A DNA stretch of 38,590 nucleotides from Candidatus Saccharimonadota bacterium (GCA_017613135.1 JAGAEN010000017.1:1-38590), one strand, 5' to 3'. Counted from the first letter of the stretch, positions 16,516 to 23,917 are shown. Made by a program: numbers and translations. Notes: generated from the letters alone by a model not told the origin.

Positions 16516-18552
16516 ATGAAAATAAAAGTGCGCTATCGGAGTAAAGTTGATTCCGTTGGCTTAAAATTAAACAAAGTAGGCGTAAGTTCCCTTGCGCTTA
16601 TAATAATAGGAATGATTGCAGGTGGCCTAGGAATTAAGTATTTCTCAGAGTTATCCGAGAAAGAACTTGTTTCCGCATTACGCCCTGAGTGCAATCAGCA
16701 TGCTACCACTATAGAAAATGCTGTTTGCATGCAAGACATGAATGATTCTGTCGCTGAAAGTATGATAATTGGGCAGCAATATCATTTGAGTGATGCAAGA
16801 GATGGCAAATCATACTATATTGCCAAATTAGCCGACAGGCACGTTTGGATGACACAAAATCTTGATCTAGACTTAAATAAAGACACTAAGCTAACTCCAT
16901 CAGATTCTGACGTTTCTGCTGATTGGAAGCCTGCGGAATCGACAAAAATATCTGATTGTATTGACGAAGATGAAGATGGAACCTGTGAGGATCTAGATTT
17001 GCCGCTAGATGAGACTGGCACAAAAGACACTACGCCAGAATCCTATGACCCCGGTAATCTATATTGGAATGGAATCATCGGGGACTGTGATACATGTTCG
17101 GAATATCAGGTTTATATTACAGATGATTCTAGCAATGGTCATTATCATATTGGTAATTTTTACAACTGGAATGCCGCGACGGCAAACAACGACTCAAGTG
17201 GACTTGTAGCCGGTGGCGAGATTAATCAATCGATTTGTCCTGCTGGATGGACCTTACCAAGTGCCTATGAGCTTCCGGAGAATAATAGAAAAGAAAGAGA
17301 TTACATGGCTCTTCTTGACTATTACATCAAGGAAGATGTAGAAGACTACGAGTATCCGATAGCTGGATTCTCAACCGAAGATTTTAATCCATTACCATAT
17401 AATGAACCATTGTACCTTGGATATTTTCGTGAGCCAGGATATTTTGGAGCATATTGGTCAAATGTTTATGAGCGCTCAACAAATGAAGACACTCGATATG
17501 TCGCTAATAATTTAGAAATCTCAATACAAGAAGATGGTTATATCGGTATGTCCGGAGTTACTGAGAGGAAAGACGTTTATAATGTTAGATGTGTTGCGAG
17601 ATCGCGCGAGGCCGTTTCTGAGCCAGAACCTAAGCCAGAAGAACAAAGGGTGTCATTTAAGTTATCACTTATTGAAAAGACTTATGGCGATGCTACATTC
17701 ATTAATACTGCTACTTCCACTGGAGATGGTGAAATCAGCTATTTATCTGAAAACACTTTAGTTGCTAAGGTAGACAATAGTACTGGCGAAGTCACTATTT
17801 CTGGTGCTGGCACTGCCACTATCATCGCCAATGCAGCCGCTACGGCAAATTATAATGCCGCCTCAGCATCCTATACTTTGAAGGTAAAAAAGAAAGAATC
17901 TGTTAAACCAAGTGAAGTATCTGAAATAAAACAAGGTTATGTTACTGATAAACTATCCACTATTACGCTTACAACTAAGGGCTTAGTTTGGGCCGATGGA
18001 AATACCTTAATAAAAGAAGGCAAAAATAATTACGCCGTAAAATACACCGAAAATGAAGATAGTGCCAACTACACTACAAAAACCTTTGAGATAGTGGTTG
18101 ATGGAGAACATAGAGAATACAAAGTGATAGAAGGCGATAAGCAAGCATATGTTTTAGGCTCTGAAAAATACATGGTCTTTAAGTTTAATGCAGACTATAA
18201 CCTATTTGAAGAGGGTGGAGAAGTCTACATTAACGAAGAGTTATTAGATTCGAAAAACTATACTTCCGAATCAGGTAGTACCATCATCAAAATAGCTAAT
18301 GAATATTTGAAAAGTCTAGACGAAGGAGATTATGTTCTAGCAGTGCACTTTAACGATGGTGGCATAGCCACTGCCAGCTTCTCGCTCAAAGAGCAAGAAG
18401 TAGCAGTTCCAGATACTGGTATCCTGACAAAGACGAGCGAAAAGACAAATTCTGCCGGAGTTTATATCCTGCCGTTATTAGGAACTGCATCGTTATTAAT
18501 ATATGGCATTGTAGCTAGGAAAAAGCAGAAAATTTCTTTCAATAAAGAGTAG
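16516..18552 (+). CDS. Cell-surface FISUMP protein with Ig-like domains and VPDTG sorting signal
   Basis: 678 residues. An N-terminal hydrophobic segment (22-44) serves as signal/anchor. Residues about 97-362 form a FISUMP lectin-like domain: it opens DGKSYYIAKLADRHVWMTQNL, has CPAGWTLPS at 241-249 and closes with YNVRCVARS. A BIG2-like Ig domain (378-457) follows, and then an Ig-like domain of the X2 type common just before cell-wall anchors (about 530-625). The C-terminus is a sortase-type signal: VPDTG (631-635), hydrophobic helix (649-667), basic tail ARKKQK. Unlike the paralogue at 1-393, the lectin end is AT-rich and shows no diversification signature. It stands alone on the plus strand inside an otherwise minus-strand translation gene cluster, in the slot where many bacteria have pyrH, suggesting insertion. 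Ligand unknown. Confidence 0.85.
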   Translation: MKIKVRYRSKVDSVGLKLNKVGVSSLALIIIGMIAGGLGIKYFSELSEKELVSALRPECNQHATTIENAVCMQDMNDSVAESMIIGQQYHLSDARDGKSYYIAKLADRHVWMTQNLDLDLNKDTKLTPSDSDVSADWKPAESTKISDCIDEDEDGTCEDLDLPLDETGTKDTTPESYDPGNLYWNGIIGDCDTCSEYQVYITDDSSNGHYHIGNFYNWNAATANNDSSGLVAGGEINQSICPAGWTLPSAYELPENNRKERDYMALLDYYIKEDVEDYEYPIAGFSTEDFNPLPYNEPLYLGYFREPGYFGAYWSNVYERSTNEDTRYVANNLEISIQEDGYIGMSGVTERKDVYNVRCVARSREAVSEPEPKPEEQRVSFKLSLIEKTYGDATFINTATSTGDGEISYLSENTLVAKVDNSTGEVTISGAGTATIIANAAATANYNAASASYTLKVKKKESVKPSEVSEIKQGYVTDKLSTITLTTKGLVWADGNTLIKEGKNNYAVKYTENEDSANYTTKTFEIVVDGEHREYKVIEGDKQAYVLGSEKYMVFKFNADYNLFEEGGEVYINEELLDSKNYTSESGSTIIKIANEYLKSLDEGDYVLAVHFNDGGIATASFSLKEQEVAVPDTGILTKTSEKTNSAGVYILPLLGTASLLIYGIVARKKQKISFNKE

Positions 18553-18562
18553 TATAATAAAA

Positions 18563-18590
18563 AATAACCCCTGAAAGGGGTTATTTTTTT
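18563..18590. terminator. Bidirectional intrinsic terminator
   Basis: A perfect 9-bp stem AATAACCCC/GGGGTTATT with a 5-base loop is flanked by T runs on the plus side and A runs on the other. It can end both the surface gene (plus) and tsf (minus, stop at 18592-18594). Confidence 0.9.
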
Positions 18591-18591
18591 A

Positions 18592-19182
18592 TTATTCGGT
18601 TACTCCAAGTTCAATACGCTTGAATTGTCGAACGGTGATATTTTCACCAGTTTTGGCAATTGCTTCTTTGATGAATTGCTCTACGGTCTTGGTGTCATCC
18701 AAGATGTATGGTTGATTCATCAAAACTTTGTCCGAGAAAGCCTTCTTGACCTGGCCAGACAAAATTTGCTCTTTCATATTGGCTGGACCTTTGAAGTTTT
18801 CTTCAAGTTCCTTCATCTTAGCTTCGCGTACTTCAGCTGGAATATCATCTTCCGATACATAAAGTGGGTTCATCGAAGCCACTTGCATCGCGATTTGATG
18901 TGCCAAAGTCTTAAATTCGTCAGTCTTAGCTACGAAAGAAGTTTCGCAGTTCACTTCTACAATAGCACCAAGGCGCCCATCGTGGATGTAAGCCTCGACT
19001 AGACCTTCACGGGTTTCGCGGTCACCACGTTTCTCGGCTTTGGTAAGACCTTTTTTGCGCATCGCTTCAAGCGCTTTGTCGAAGTCGCCATCGGCCTCAA
19101 CTAATGCTTTCTTAGCATCTGTTAGACCCGCACCCGAAAGCTCTTTTAATTTTTTGATTTGTTCTACGGATATTTCCGCCAT
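18592..19182 (-). CDS. tsf: Elongation factor Ts
   Basis: EF-Ts exchanges GDP on EF-Tu. It is 196 residues, the short form with the UBA-like N-terminus (ISVEQIKKLKELSGAGLTDAKKAL) and one core subdomain, as in Thermus; E. coli has ~283. The core has the family segments VEVNCETSFVAKTDEF and KPYIL-like (NQPYILDDTKTVEQF). AGGAGG lies just before the ATG. It follows rpsB by 14 bases in the universal rpsB-tsf operon and ends at a strong bidirectional terminator. Confidence 0.96.
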   Translation of the reverse strand: MAEISVEQIKKLKELSGAGLTDAKKALVEADGDFDKALEAMRKKGLTKAEKRGDRETREGLVEAYIHDGRLGAIVEVNCETSFVAKTDEFKTLAHQIAMQVASMNPLYVSEDDIPAEVREAKMKELEENFKGPANMKEQILSGQVKKAFSDKVLMNQPYILDDTKTVEQFIKEAIAKTGENITVRQFKRIELGVTE

Positions 19183-19196
19183 AATAGCCTCCTAAA

Positions 19197-19883
19197 TTAT
19201 TTTTTACCTTCTTTGATTGCTTCCACAAAGTAATTTAGACCAAGTTTGACTGCTTTAATCGAGTCGTCGTTCATCGGAATGACGTAGTCGATATTGGTTG
19301 GGTCAACGTTGGTGTCAGTAAACGCAATCACTGGGATATGCAGCCCGTTGGCTTCCTTGATTGCGTTCTTGTCTTCAAGCGCATCTACTACGATAATCGC
19401 AGCTGGTTGCTCAGTCATTTCCTTAATGCCACCGTAGCGCTCGTTTAATAAATCAATCTCTTCTTGGAATCTCTGAACTTCGAGTTTAGAATAACGATTC
19501 TCGAGTTCGCCAGAAGCCATCCGGCGCTCCAAATCTTTCAGTTTCTTGATTTGGCGATTTACCGTCTCGACGTTAGTCAAAGTACCGCCAACCCAACGCA
19601 CAGTCACATACGGCATATCCACGGACTCTGCCGCTTCCTTTACCGTGTCTTTCATTTGCTTCTTAGTGCCCACAAACATTATCTTCTTACCGCTTTTTGT
19701 TAGTTCGGTAACTTTTGGCAAAGCCGCCTCGAACCCTTCCACGGTCTTTTCAAGGTTGATAATGTGGCCATCCTGGCGCTTGCTGTGGATGTACGGCGCC
19801 ATCTTCGGGTGCCAACGGCTTGTTTTGTGCCCAAAATGAGCACCGCTTTCAAGCAAAGCCTTCATATCGACATTCACTGTCAT
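19197..19883 (-). CDS. rpsB: 30S ribosomal protein uS2
   Basis: 228 residues with the S2 hallmarks: LLESGAHFGHKTSRWHPKM at the start, then GGTLTNVETV, and PAAIIVVDALEDKNAIKEA and IPVIAFTDTNVDPTNIDYVIP in the C-terminal half. It is translated from a GGAAAGGAAAT ribosome site. A ~76-base leader precedes it in which AGGAAATC, including the ribosome site, can pair perfectly with GATTTCCT upstream, so autogenous control as in other rpsB leaders is possible. First gene of the rpsB-tsf operon. Confidence 0.96.
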   Translation of the reverse strand: MTVNVDMKALLESGAHFGHKTSRWHPKMAPYIHSKRQDGHIINLEKTVEGFEAALPKVTELTKSGKKIMFVGTKKQMKDTVKEAAESVDMPYVTVRWVGGTLTNVETVNRQIKKLKDLERRMASGELENRYSKLEVQRFQEEIDLLNERYGGIKEMTEQPAAIIVVDALEDKNAIKEANGLHIPVIAFTDTNVDPTNIDYVIPMNDDSIKAVKLGLNYFVEAIKEGKK

Positions 19884-19885
19884 AT

Positions 19886-19929
19886 GATTTCCTTTCCCTT
19901 CACTTCCAGGCCCTTAAAATCAGGAAATC
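19886..19929 (-). promoter_or_regulatory. Candidate rpsB leader hairpin sequestering the ribosome site
   Basis: Two 8-base segments, 19922-19929 and 19886-19893, are perfect reverse complements separated by 28 bases. The proximal arm is the AGGAAATC that holds the Shine-Dalgarno, ending 2 bases before the ATG. When folded, it would block initiation. Structure is by eye only. Confidence 0.45.
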
Positions 19930-19965
19930 TCCCAGAAGTTGTTTCGTTAATTAATGTATGAGACC

Positions 19966-19994
19966 ATTATACCACACATGCTTGAATAAAGCAA
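19966..19994 (-). promoter_or_regulatory. Promoter of rpsB-tsf
   Basis: TTGCTT (19994-19989), 17 bases, TATAAT (19971-19966), with the extended element TGTGG before the -10. The -35 of the divergent clpP-like promoter lies inside its spacer, so the two promoters overlap. Confidence 0.7.
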
Positions 19995-20010
19995 GCTCCC
20001 TTGGTAGAAT
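19982..20010 (+). promoter_or_regulatory. Promoter of the ClpP-like gene
   Basis: TTGAAT (19982-19987), 17 bases, TAGAAT (20005-20010) preceded by TGG (extended -10). It overlaps the divergent rpsB promoter, so simultaneous occupation by two polymerases is unlikely. Confidence 0.55.
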
Positions 20011-20077
20011 TATTTTACACTCACCTAACCAGAAAAGATTTTGGCGGCGAGTAGTATTTTAAAAGGAGGTGGCAATT

Positions 20078-20722
20078 ATGTCACGCGTTATTCCCGAAGA
20101 TATGATGCGCATCAACTGTGATATCGAAGAATATCAAAATCTGAAAGATCGCGAAGAGAGGAGGCTTTATCTCACGCGCGAAATCATGTCGCTGGATTAC
20201 GATGAGAACAACTACTACGAATTCAATTCTTGGGTTGGGCAGATAATCCTGGACATTCTCGAATATAATCGTGAAGACGAAGGAAAGCCCATAGCTGAGC
20301 GGAAGCCGATTAAACTCTATATCAACTCTCCGGGCGGCGAAATTGTTGAGGGATTTCCCCTGATTTCGACCATTGAACTCAGTAAAACTCCAGTCTACAC
20401 AATCAATATCGGCCAGTGGAGCTCGATGTCCTTCTTGATTGGCATCACCGGTCATAAGCGCTTTGCGCTTCCGTATACCACGTTTCTGCTTCACGATGGA
20501 TCTACGGTTAACTACGGCACTACGAGTAAAGCCTTGGATAAGGCTAAGTTTGATGGTCGTTTCGAGCAAGAAGTTGTCAAGCCACATGTTTTGAAACATA
20601 GCAATATGACTTCTGCCGAATACGATGGTCTTCTCAGGGTGGAATACTACATGTTGCCGCAAGATGCCAAGAGTCATCACTTTATCGACCATATCATCGA
20701 TGATATTAAAGACCTTCTCTAA
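20078..20722 (+). CDS. Divergent ClpP-family serine protease subunit
   Basis: 214 residues from the ATG at 20078; a GTG at 20069 lies within the AAGGAGG ribosome site (20063-20069) and is rejected. The ClpP fold is visible: YINSPGGEIVEG (81-92), GQWSSMS (112-118) in place of the usual GxAASMG, LPYTTFLLHDG (131-141) in place of the IMIHQP region, and a C-terminal YMLPQDAKSHHFIDHII matching FMSAEEAxxYGLID. By alignment the triad is Ser116, His139 and Glu189, Glu replacing the normal Asp. The N-terminal ~45 residues are longer and more acidic than in ClpP, and the axial-loop sequence is not recognised. It could be a non-standard peptidase or a ClpR-like modulator of another ClpP. It is monocistronic, ending at a strong terminator. 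Confidence 0.8.
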   Translation: MSRVIPEDMMRINCDIEEYQNLKDREERRLYLTREIMSLDYDENNYYEFNSWVGQIILDILEYNREDEGKPIAERKPIKLYINSPGGEIVEGFPLISTIELSKTPVYTINIGQWSSMSFLIGITGHKRFALPYTTFLLHDGSTVNYGTTSKALDKAKFDGRFEQEVVKPHVLKHSNMTSAEYDGLLRVEYYMLPQDAKSHHFIDHIIDDIKDLL

Positions 20723-20734
20723 CCACCTCCGAAG

Positions 20735-20758
20735 GCGGGCTAATCTAGCCCGCTTTTT
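20735..20758 (+). terminator. Intrinsic terminator after the ClpP-like gene
   Basis: Stem GCGGGCTA/TAGCCCGC with loop ATC, followed by TTTTT. The T-rich tail runs into the -35 of the next promoter. Confidence 0.9.
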
Positions 20759-20759
20759 C

Positions 20760-20788
20760 TTTACATTTTTTAGATTCTCTGATATAAT
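20760..20788 (+). promoter_or_regulatory. Promoter of the bL31 gene
   Basis: TTTACA (20760-20765), 17 bases, TATAAT (20783-20788). The ATG at 20800 would lie only about 5 bases from the predicted start, and no Shine-Dalgarno is seen. Confidence 0.65.
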
Positions 20789-20799
20789 AGACTTTAATT

Positions 20800-21144
20800 A
20801 TGAGTAAAAAAGAATTACACCCTAAAGATTATCGTACCGTCGTCTTCATGGACGAGGCTGCGAATTATTCGTTTCTCACGAAATCTACCGCGAAGAGCGA
20901 AGAAACCATCAAATGGGAAGATGGTAAAGAGTACCCATTAGTTAAGGTTCAGATTTCTTCAGCTTCTCACCCGTTCTTTACTGGCGAAGAGAAGATTATC
21001 GATACCGAAGGCCGCGTGGATCGCTTCAAGGCTCGCGCTGCCAAGGCTGCCAAGATGAAAGAAGCTCTCGAAGCCAAAGCTAAAAAGGCTAAAAAAGAAG
21101 CCGAGAAAAAGGCCAAGGCTAAAGATTCTGCCATTGAAGCCTAA
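20800..21144 (+). CDS. rpmE: 50S ribosomal protein bL31 (type B-like) with long basic tail
   Basis: The first ~78 residues match the zinc-free bL31 type: [36 protein letters not shown] and [12 protein letters not shown]; no CxxC pairs occur. The usual length is 66-95 residues, while this one has 114 because of an Ala/Lys/Glu-rich tail (from about residue 80), probably helical, which could contact rRNA. It is expressed alone from a near-consensus promoter with almost no leader and ends at a terminator. Confidence 0.92.
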   Translation: MSKKELHPKDYRTVVFMDEAANYSFLTKSTAKSEETIKWEDGKEYPLVKVQISSASHPFFTGEEKIIDTEGRVDRFKARAAKAAKMKEALEAKAKKAKKEAEKKAKAKDSAIEA

Positions 21145-21152
21145 TTATGATT

Positions 21153-21191
21153 AAAAAATGAGCCGTAAAAGCACAACGGTTCATTTTTTTT
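21153..21191 (+). terminator. Intrinsic terminator after rpmE
   Basis: AAAAAATGAGCCGT pairs with ACGGTTCATTTTTT (one G-T pair) around a 9-base loop and runs into T8. Confidence 0.85.
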
Positions 21192-21219
21192 GGGCGCCCC
21201 TCGCAGTTTTTGGGCGCCC
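21192..21219. repeat. Pair of GGGCGCCC palindromes
   Basis: The self-complementary octamer GGGCGCCC occurs at 21192-21199 and 21212-21219, each after a T run (TTTTTGGGCGCCC as direct repeat). The copies can pair with each other or fold singly. They lie between two convergent terminators; a role as an extra transcription block is possible. Confidence 0.6.
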
Positions 21220-21221
21220 AA

Positions 21222-21255
21222 AATAATCAGATAGAGTATGAAATCAGATTATTTA
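21222..21255 (-). terminator. Terminator of the exported APNTG protein gene
   Basis: On the minus strand AATAATCTGAT and ATCTGATTATT form a stem with one mismatch, followed by TTTT. The upstream arm overlaps the TAA stop of the gene. Confidence 0.65.
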
Positions 21256-22109
21256 CGTTTACTTCCCCTTGCTACTATACCAAACGCTACCACGCCGAAC
21301 ACGAAGAATATTATCAGGCCGGTTATTAAATAGTCTTCCTTCGAAATGTTTAAGCCCTGGAAGAAGAAACCAGTATTTGGCGCCTCGAGACCTTCGTAAT
21401 GAACATTTATTTCGTAAGCCTTATATAATGTTTTATTTTCTGCATCTTTTGCTATTACTTCAATCTTATATTCTCCAGACGTTCTCTCTCCAAAATCAAG
21501 TTTCACAGTTTCGTCAAAATCCTTCTTGTCGACTGTCGCAATCAATTCACCATCGACATAAATATCCACCTTCTCAACTTCATCAGTGAAATCACTTAAA
21601 TCAAGGTCCACAAGTCCGTCGTCTTCATTCTGCTCTGCTTCAGCAATCACGGGAATATATTCTACTGACACCGAGTCATAAAAGACCTCAGTTCCTTCCG
21701 CACCCTTAGCATACAAAGACAAAACATATTTACCATAAGATAACCCATGCGCCGGAATATTAAAGCTTCCATTTTCCGTCCCCGCACCATAATCTAAATC
21801 TGGATAAGATTCGTAATCCGGCAGGCTGACCGTGTCACCATTCTTATTAGTGTACGATAATGCTAGTCTAGCACTACTAGCGTTTTCGTAGTCGAAAGCA
21901 AAACTAATCACGTCATTGGTCGTAATGGTGTTTTCGCTTGGCTTTTTAAATTTTACGTTAGTTACACTGCCGACCACCCTCACGTTGATCGTGTCGGTCA
22001 TACTATTTGCTGAGGCTCCTGGACTCGGTATTACCGCGGCTATGACAGTCATAGCCACTACGGTAAGTAAGCCCAAAAACCCAAAAATTGTTTTTTGTGT
22101 TTTTTTCAT
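21249..22109 (-). CDS. Exported Ig-like protein with APNTG sorting signal
   Basis: 286 residues with a signal peptide (hydrophobic 8-28, ending near PGASA-NS). Two all-beta repeats follow: about 39-152 (INVRVVGSVTNVKFKKPSENTITTNDVISFAFDY...) and 155-237, with an acidic segment EQNEDDGLVDLDLSDF between them. At the C-terminus stands APNTG (243-247), a hydrophobic helix (258-280) and a basic end RGSKRK, the layout of an LPXTG-type sortase substrate with Ala instead of Leu. No enzyme motif is seen. It is co-oriented with the exported protein at 22178, 68 bases apart, so the two may form an envelope unit. Function unknown. Confidence 0.75.
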   Translation of the reverse strand: MKKTQKTIFGFLGLLTVVAMTVIAAVIPSPGASANSMTDTINVRVVGSVTNVKFKKPSENTITTNDVISFAFDYENASSARLALSYTNKNGDTVSLPDYESYPDLDYGAGTENGSFNIPAHGLSYGKYVLSLYAKGAEGTEVFYDSVSVEYIPVIAEAEQNEDDGLVDLDLSDFTDEVEKVDIYVDGELIATVDKKDFDETVKLDFGERTSGEYKIEVIAKDAENKTLYKAYEINVHYEGLEAPNTGFFFQGLNISKEDYLITGLIIFFVFGVVAFGIVARGSKRK

Positions 22110-22177
22110 ACTCTACACTCTTGTTTATGTTTAATATTTATTTTGGCCTCGTAAAACCGCTCCACACGGTCGCCGGG

Positions 22178-23173
22178 CTAGACCATATACCTAGAACGGC
22201 GTTCTTTACGCTTCCTTACCACAAGTATAATCCATATTGCAATAATTGTCAATAGTAAAATTAAAAATACTACCACCGGTGCCGGCATCAGCATGATCAT
22301 TTTAGTAACAGTCTCCGTCTCCCCAGCCGCATCCACTGTCCAAGTTACTCTGAATATTCCAAAATACGGTGTTTTTTCCCATTTATCAGAAATTGCTAGT
22401 TCTGTTTCCGGAATAATCGAGAGTACACCTTGATTGTCTGGGGTTTCATAGTATAAACTGCCAAAAATCCCTTTAACTTGGAGCTTACCATAGGCCATAA
22501 AATCTACGTTACCAGTATTTTTGATCCTAGCCGAAGCATTGATAATATTTTTAACATCCTTACCATCGTTTATCGCTTGACCAATTTGTAGATTAGTTAT
22601 TTCTGCAGAACTTATGGTTTCACTATTTGAGCGACCATATAATATTAATCCTGGGCTAGCCTCAGTTTTAATTCCATTTGGCAAAACAATTGCTGACAAG
22701 GTGTGAGCAAAAAGCACTGCGTATTGTCCGCCATCAGGAATGCTAGAAGGCGTAGTTACTCGGTATGTTACTTTTTTAGTACCACCTGGCTCAACCGTAA
22801 ATTTTGGGTTCTTTACAAAATTTCCATTAGAATCCTTGAAGGTAATCCACCTGATTATTTGGGTGTAAGCAGTTTCGGTGTCAAATCCCAAGTGATATTC
22901 ATTGTCATCCTCTGAAAAGATATAAGAATAAGGCGATGCATAGACTTCAAAATCCATTTTTTCGCTACCACTATTAGATACATCAAAGGAATCTTCATAT
23001 TGAGTATTCGGCTCCAGTTTAAGAACCTTACTTACTGGCGTAATGCTGATGCCGGTATTAAGTGTCGTGGATTCGTTACTTTCTTCTGCTGATACGTTTT
23101 GAAACCCACAAAAAATCGTGCCAAGCATTAATACTAATGCGATACACGAACTTTTCAGTAATATCTTTCTCAT
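22178..23173 (-). CDS. Exported membrane-anchored beta-domain protein (DUF916/WxLIP-like)
   Basis: 331 residues. Signal peptide 1-29 (ends NVSA-EE), then an immunoglobulin-like domain with VSKVLKLEPNTQYEDSFDVSNSGSEKMDFEV-type sequence, typical of WxL-interacting/DUF916 proteins and periplasmic-chaperone-like domains. A second beta domain (about 185-285) contains NASARIKNTGNVDFMAYGKLQV. A transmembrane helix (about 294-319) and a strongly basic tail RKRKERR follow. Such proteins usually hold other surface proteins at the cell wall. AAGGAGG precedes the ATG. The gene starts 20 bases after the tRNA-Leu repeat array on the same strand and may share its transcript. The family call is tentative. 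Confidence 0.65.
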   Translation of the reverse strand: MRKILLKSSCIALVLMLGTIFCGFQNVSAEESNESTTLNTGISITPVSKVLKLEPNTQYEDSFDVSNSGSEKMDFEVYASPYSYIFSEDDNEYHLGFDTETAYTQIIRWITFKDSNGNFVKNPKFTVEPGGTKKVTYRVTTPSSIPDGGQYAVLFAHTLSAIVLPNGIKTEASPGLILYGRSNSETISSAEITNLQIGQAINDGKDVKNIINASARIKNTGNVDFMAYGKLQVKGIFGSLYYETPDNQGVLSIIPETELAISDKWEKTPYFGIFRVTWTVDAAGETETVTKMIMLMPAPVVVFLILLLTIIAIWIILVVRKRKERRSRYMV

Positions 23174-23192
23174 CTACCTCCTTATATATTTT

Positions 23193-23312
23193 TGGTGCGC
23201 CTGACTAGACTCGTTCGCGAAGCGCGAGTCGCTGACTGGTCTGCACTTTTAATGGTGCGCCTGACTAGACTCGTTCGCGAAGCGCGAGTCGCTGACTGGT
23301 CTGCACTTTTAA
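23193..23312 (-). repeat. Two 60-base tandem repeats copying the 3' end of tRNA-Leu
   Basis: Units 23193-23252 and 23253-23312 are identical. Each carries, at its transcribed 3' end, the same 21 bases that end the tRNA gene at 23313-23333 (half of the T loop, T-stem, acceptor strand and CCA). In place of the tRNA body each unit has GTGC...GACTCG, which pairs imperfectly with the tRNA-derived strand, plus an inner TCGCG/CGCGA stem. Each unit can therefore form a hairpin ending in GCGCACCA. The arrangement recalls the repeats after tyrT in E. coli (rtT RNA). Confidence 0.85.
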
Positions 23313-23403
23313 TGGTGCGCCTGACTAGACTCGAACTAGCACAGCCGTAGGTTTGGCCACTACCACCTCAAGGTAGCGTGTCTACCAATTCCACCACAGG
23401 CGC
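23313..23403 (-). tRNA. tRNA-Leu(GAG)
   Basis: 91 bases including an encoded CCA. Acceptor GCGCCTG/CAGGCGC with discriminator A. The D arm and anticodon arm (CTACC-TTGAGGT-GGTAG, anticodon GAG) are almost base-for-base those of E. coli tRNA-Leu(GAG). A class II long variable arm and a T arm (GCTAG-TTCGAGT-CTAGT) follow. It reads CUU/CUC codons. An extended -10 TGTGGTATAAT lies 9 bases upstream. It is followed directly by the 60-base repeats. Confidence 0.95.
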
Positions 23404-23411
23404 ATATTTCC

Positions 23412-23422
23412 ATTATACCACA
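23412..23422 (-). promoter_or_regulatory. Extended -10 promoter of tRNA-Leu
   Basis: TGTGGTATAAT on the minus strand, identical to the elements at rpsB, gap, proS and the gene at 38008. No clear -35 at 17 bases. Confidence 0.6.
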
Positions 23423-23430
23423 CTAAGTAG

Positions 23431-23910
23431 TTAAATACCAGCGATTAGTAGTCTGATACTTTGCCAGATCAAATAAATCACAATAGTAATTGACGAACTT
23501 ATAATTGGCTCCCACAGTTTGACGCCCGTCTTTTTTATGTATATTGCCGCTTCAATGATAGCAAAAACCGCCGCTACGGCTGGCGCTACCACAAAAAGTA
23601 CATAAATAGCATTGTCAATCATCGACGGGAGCAAATCGGCTAGCCCCATTTTCAAGTGCGTAGCAACGAAAAGGATAATTGCATCCGCAATTATCCCAAG
23701 TACAATCAAAACTAATGCGATGCTAGAAATTTTCTCGCTACCAGTACGATATGCCCCGATATTATAAGATAAACCTTTCCCCACCATAAAAGTTCTAGCA
23801 TCTATATTTGCTAGATTTGCTTTACTTTCCGCCATACTAGCCTGCTCTGCCTTCTCTACTTCGGCTTTTATTTTCTTCTTTTTCTCCCAGTTCTCCGACA
23901 AATTATCCAT
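23431..23910 (-). CDS. Three-helix membrane protein, unknown function
   Basis: 158 residues from the ATG at 23910, chosen because AGGAG lies 4 bases upstream, overlapping the end of the preceding gene. A charged, coiled-coil-prone N-terminus (WEKKKKIKAEVEKAEQASMAE) is followed by three hydrophobic segments: about 61-84, 99-124 and 135-158. No catalytic motif is visible and no family is recognised. It starts 8 bases after the stop of the substrate-binding protein and is probably the last gene of uvrC-secG-SBP-this gene. A role with the binding protein or with Sec export is only suggested by position. Confidence 0.7.
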   Translation of the reverse strand: MDNLSENWEKKKKIKAEVEKAEQASMAESKANLANIDARTFMVGKGLSYNIGAYRTGSEKISSIALVLIVLGIIADAIILFVATHLKMGLADLLPSMIDNAIYVLFVVAPAVAAVFAIIEAAIYIKKTGVKLWEPIISSSITIVIYLIWQSIRLLIAGI

Positions 23911-23917
23911 TGCTCTC

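Noticed and set aside
21192-21219. GGGCGCCC pair as another copy of the uvrC/rpsG element
   Set aside because: It shares none of the ordered motifs; it is a simple pair of palindromes near two terminators.
23193-23333. CRISPR array
   Set aside because: The 60-base units are directly tandem without spacers and match the tRNA 3' end, so they are tRNA-derived repeats.
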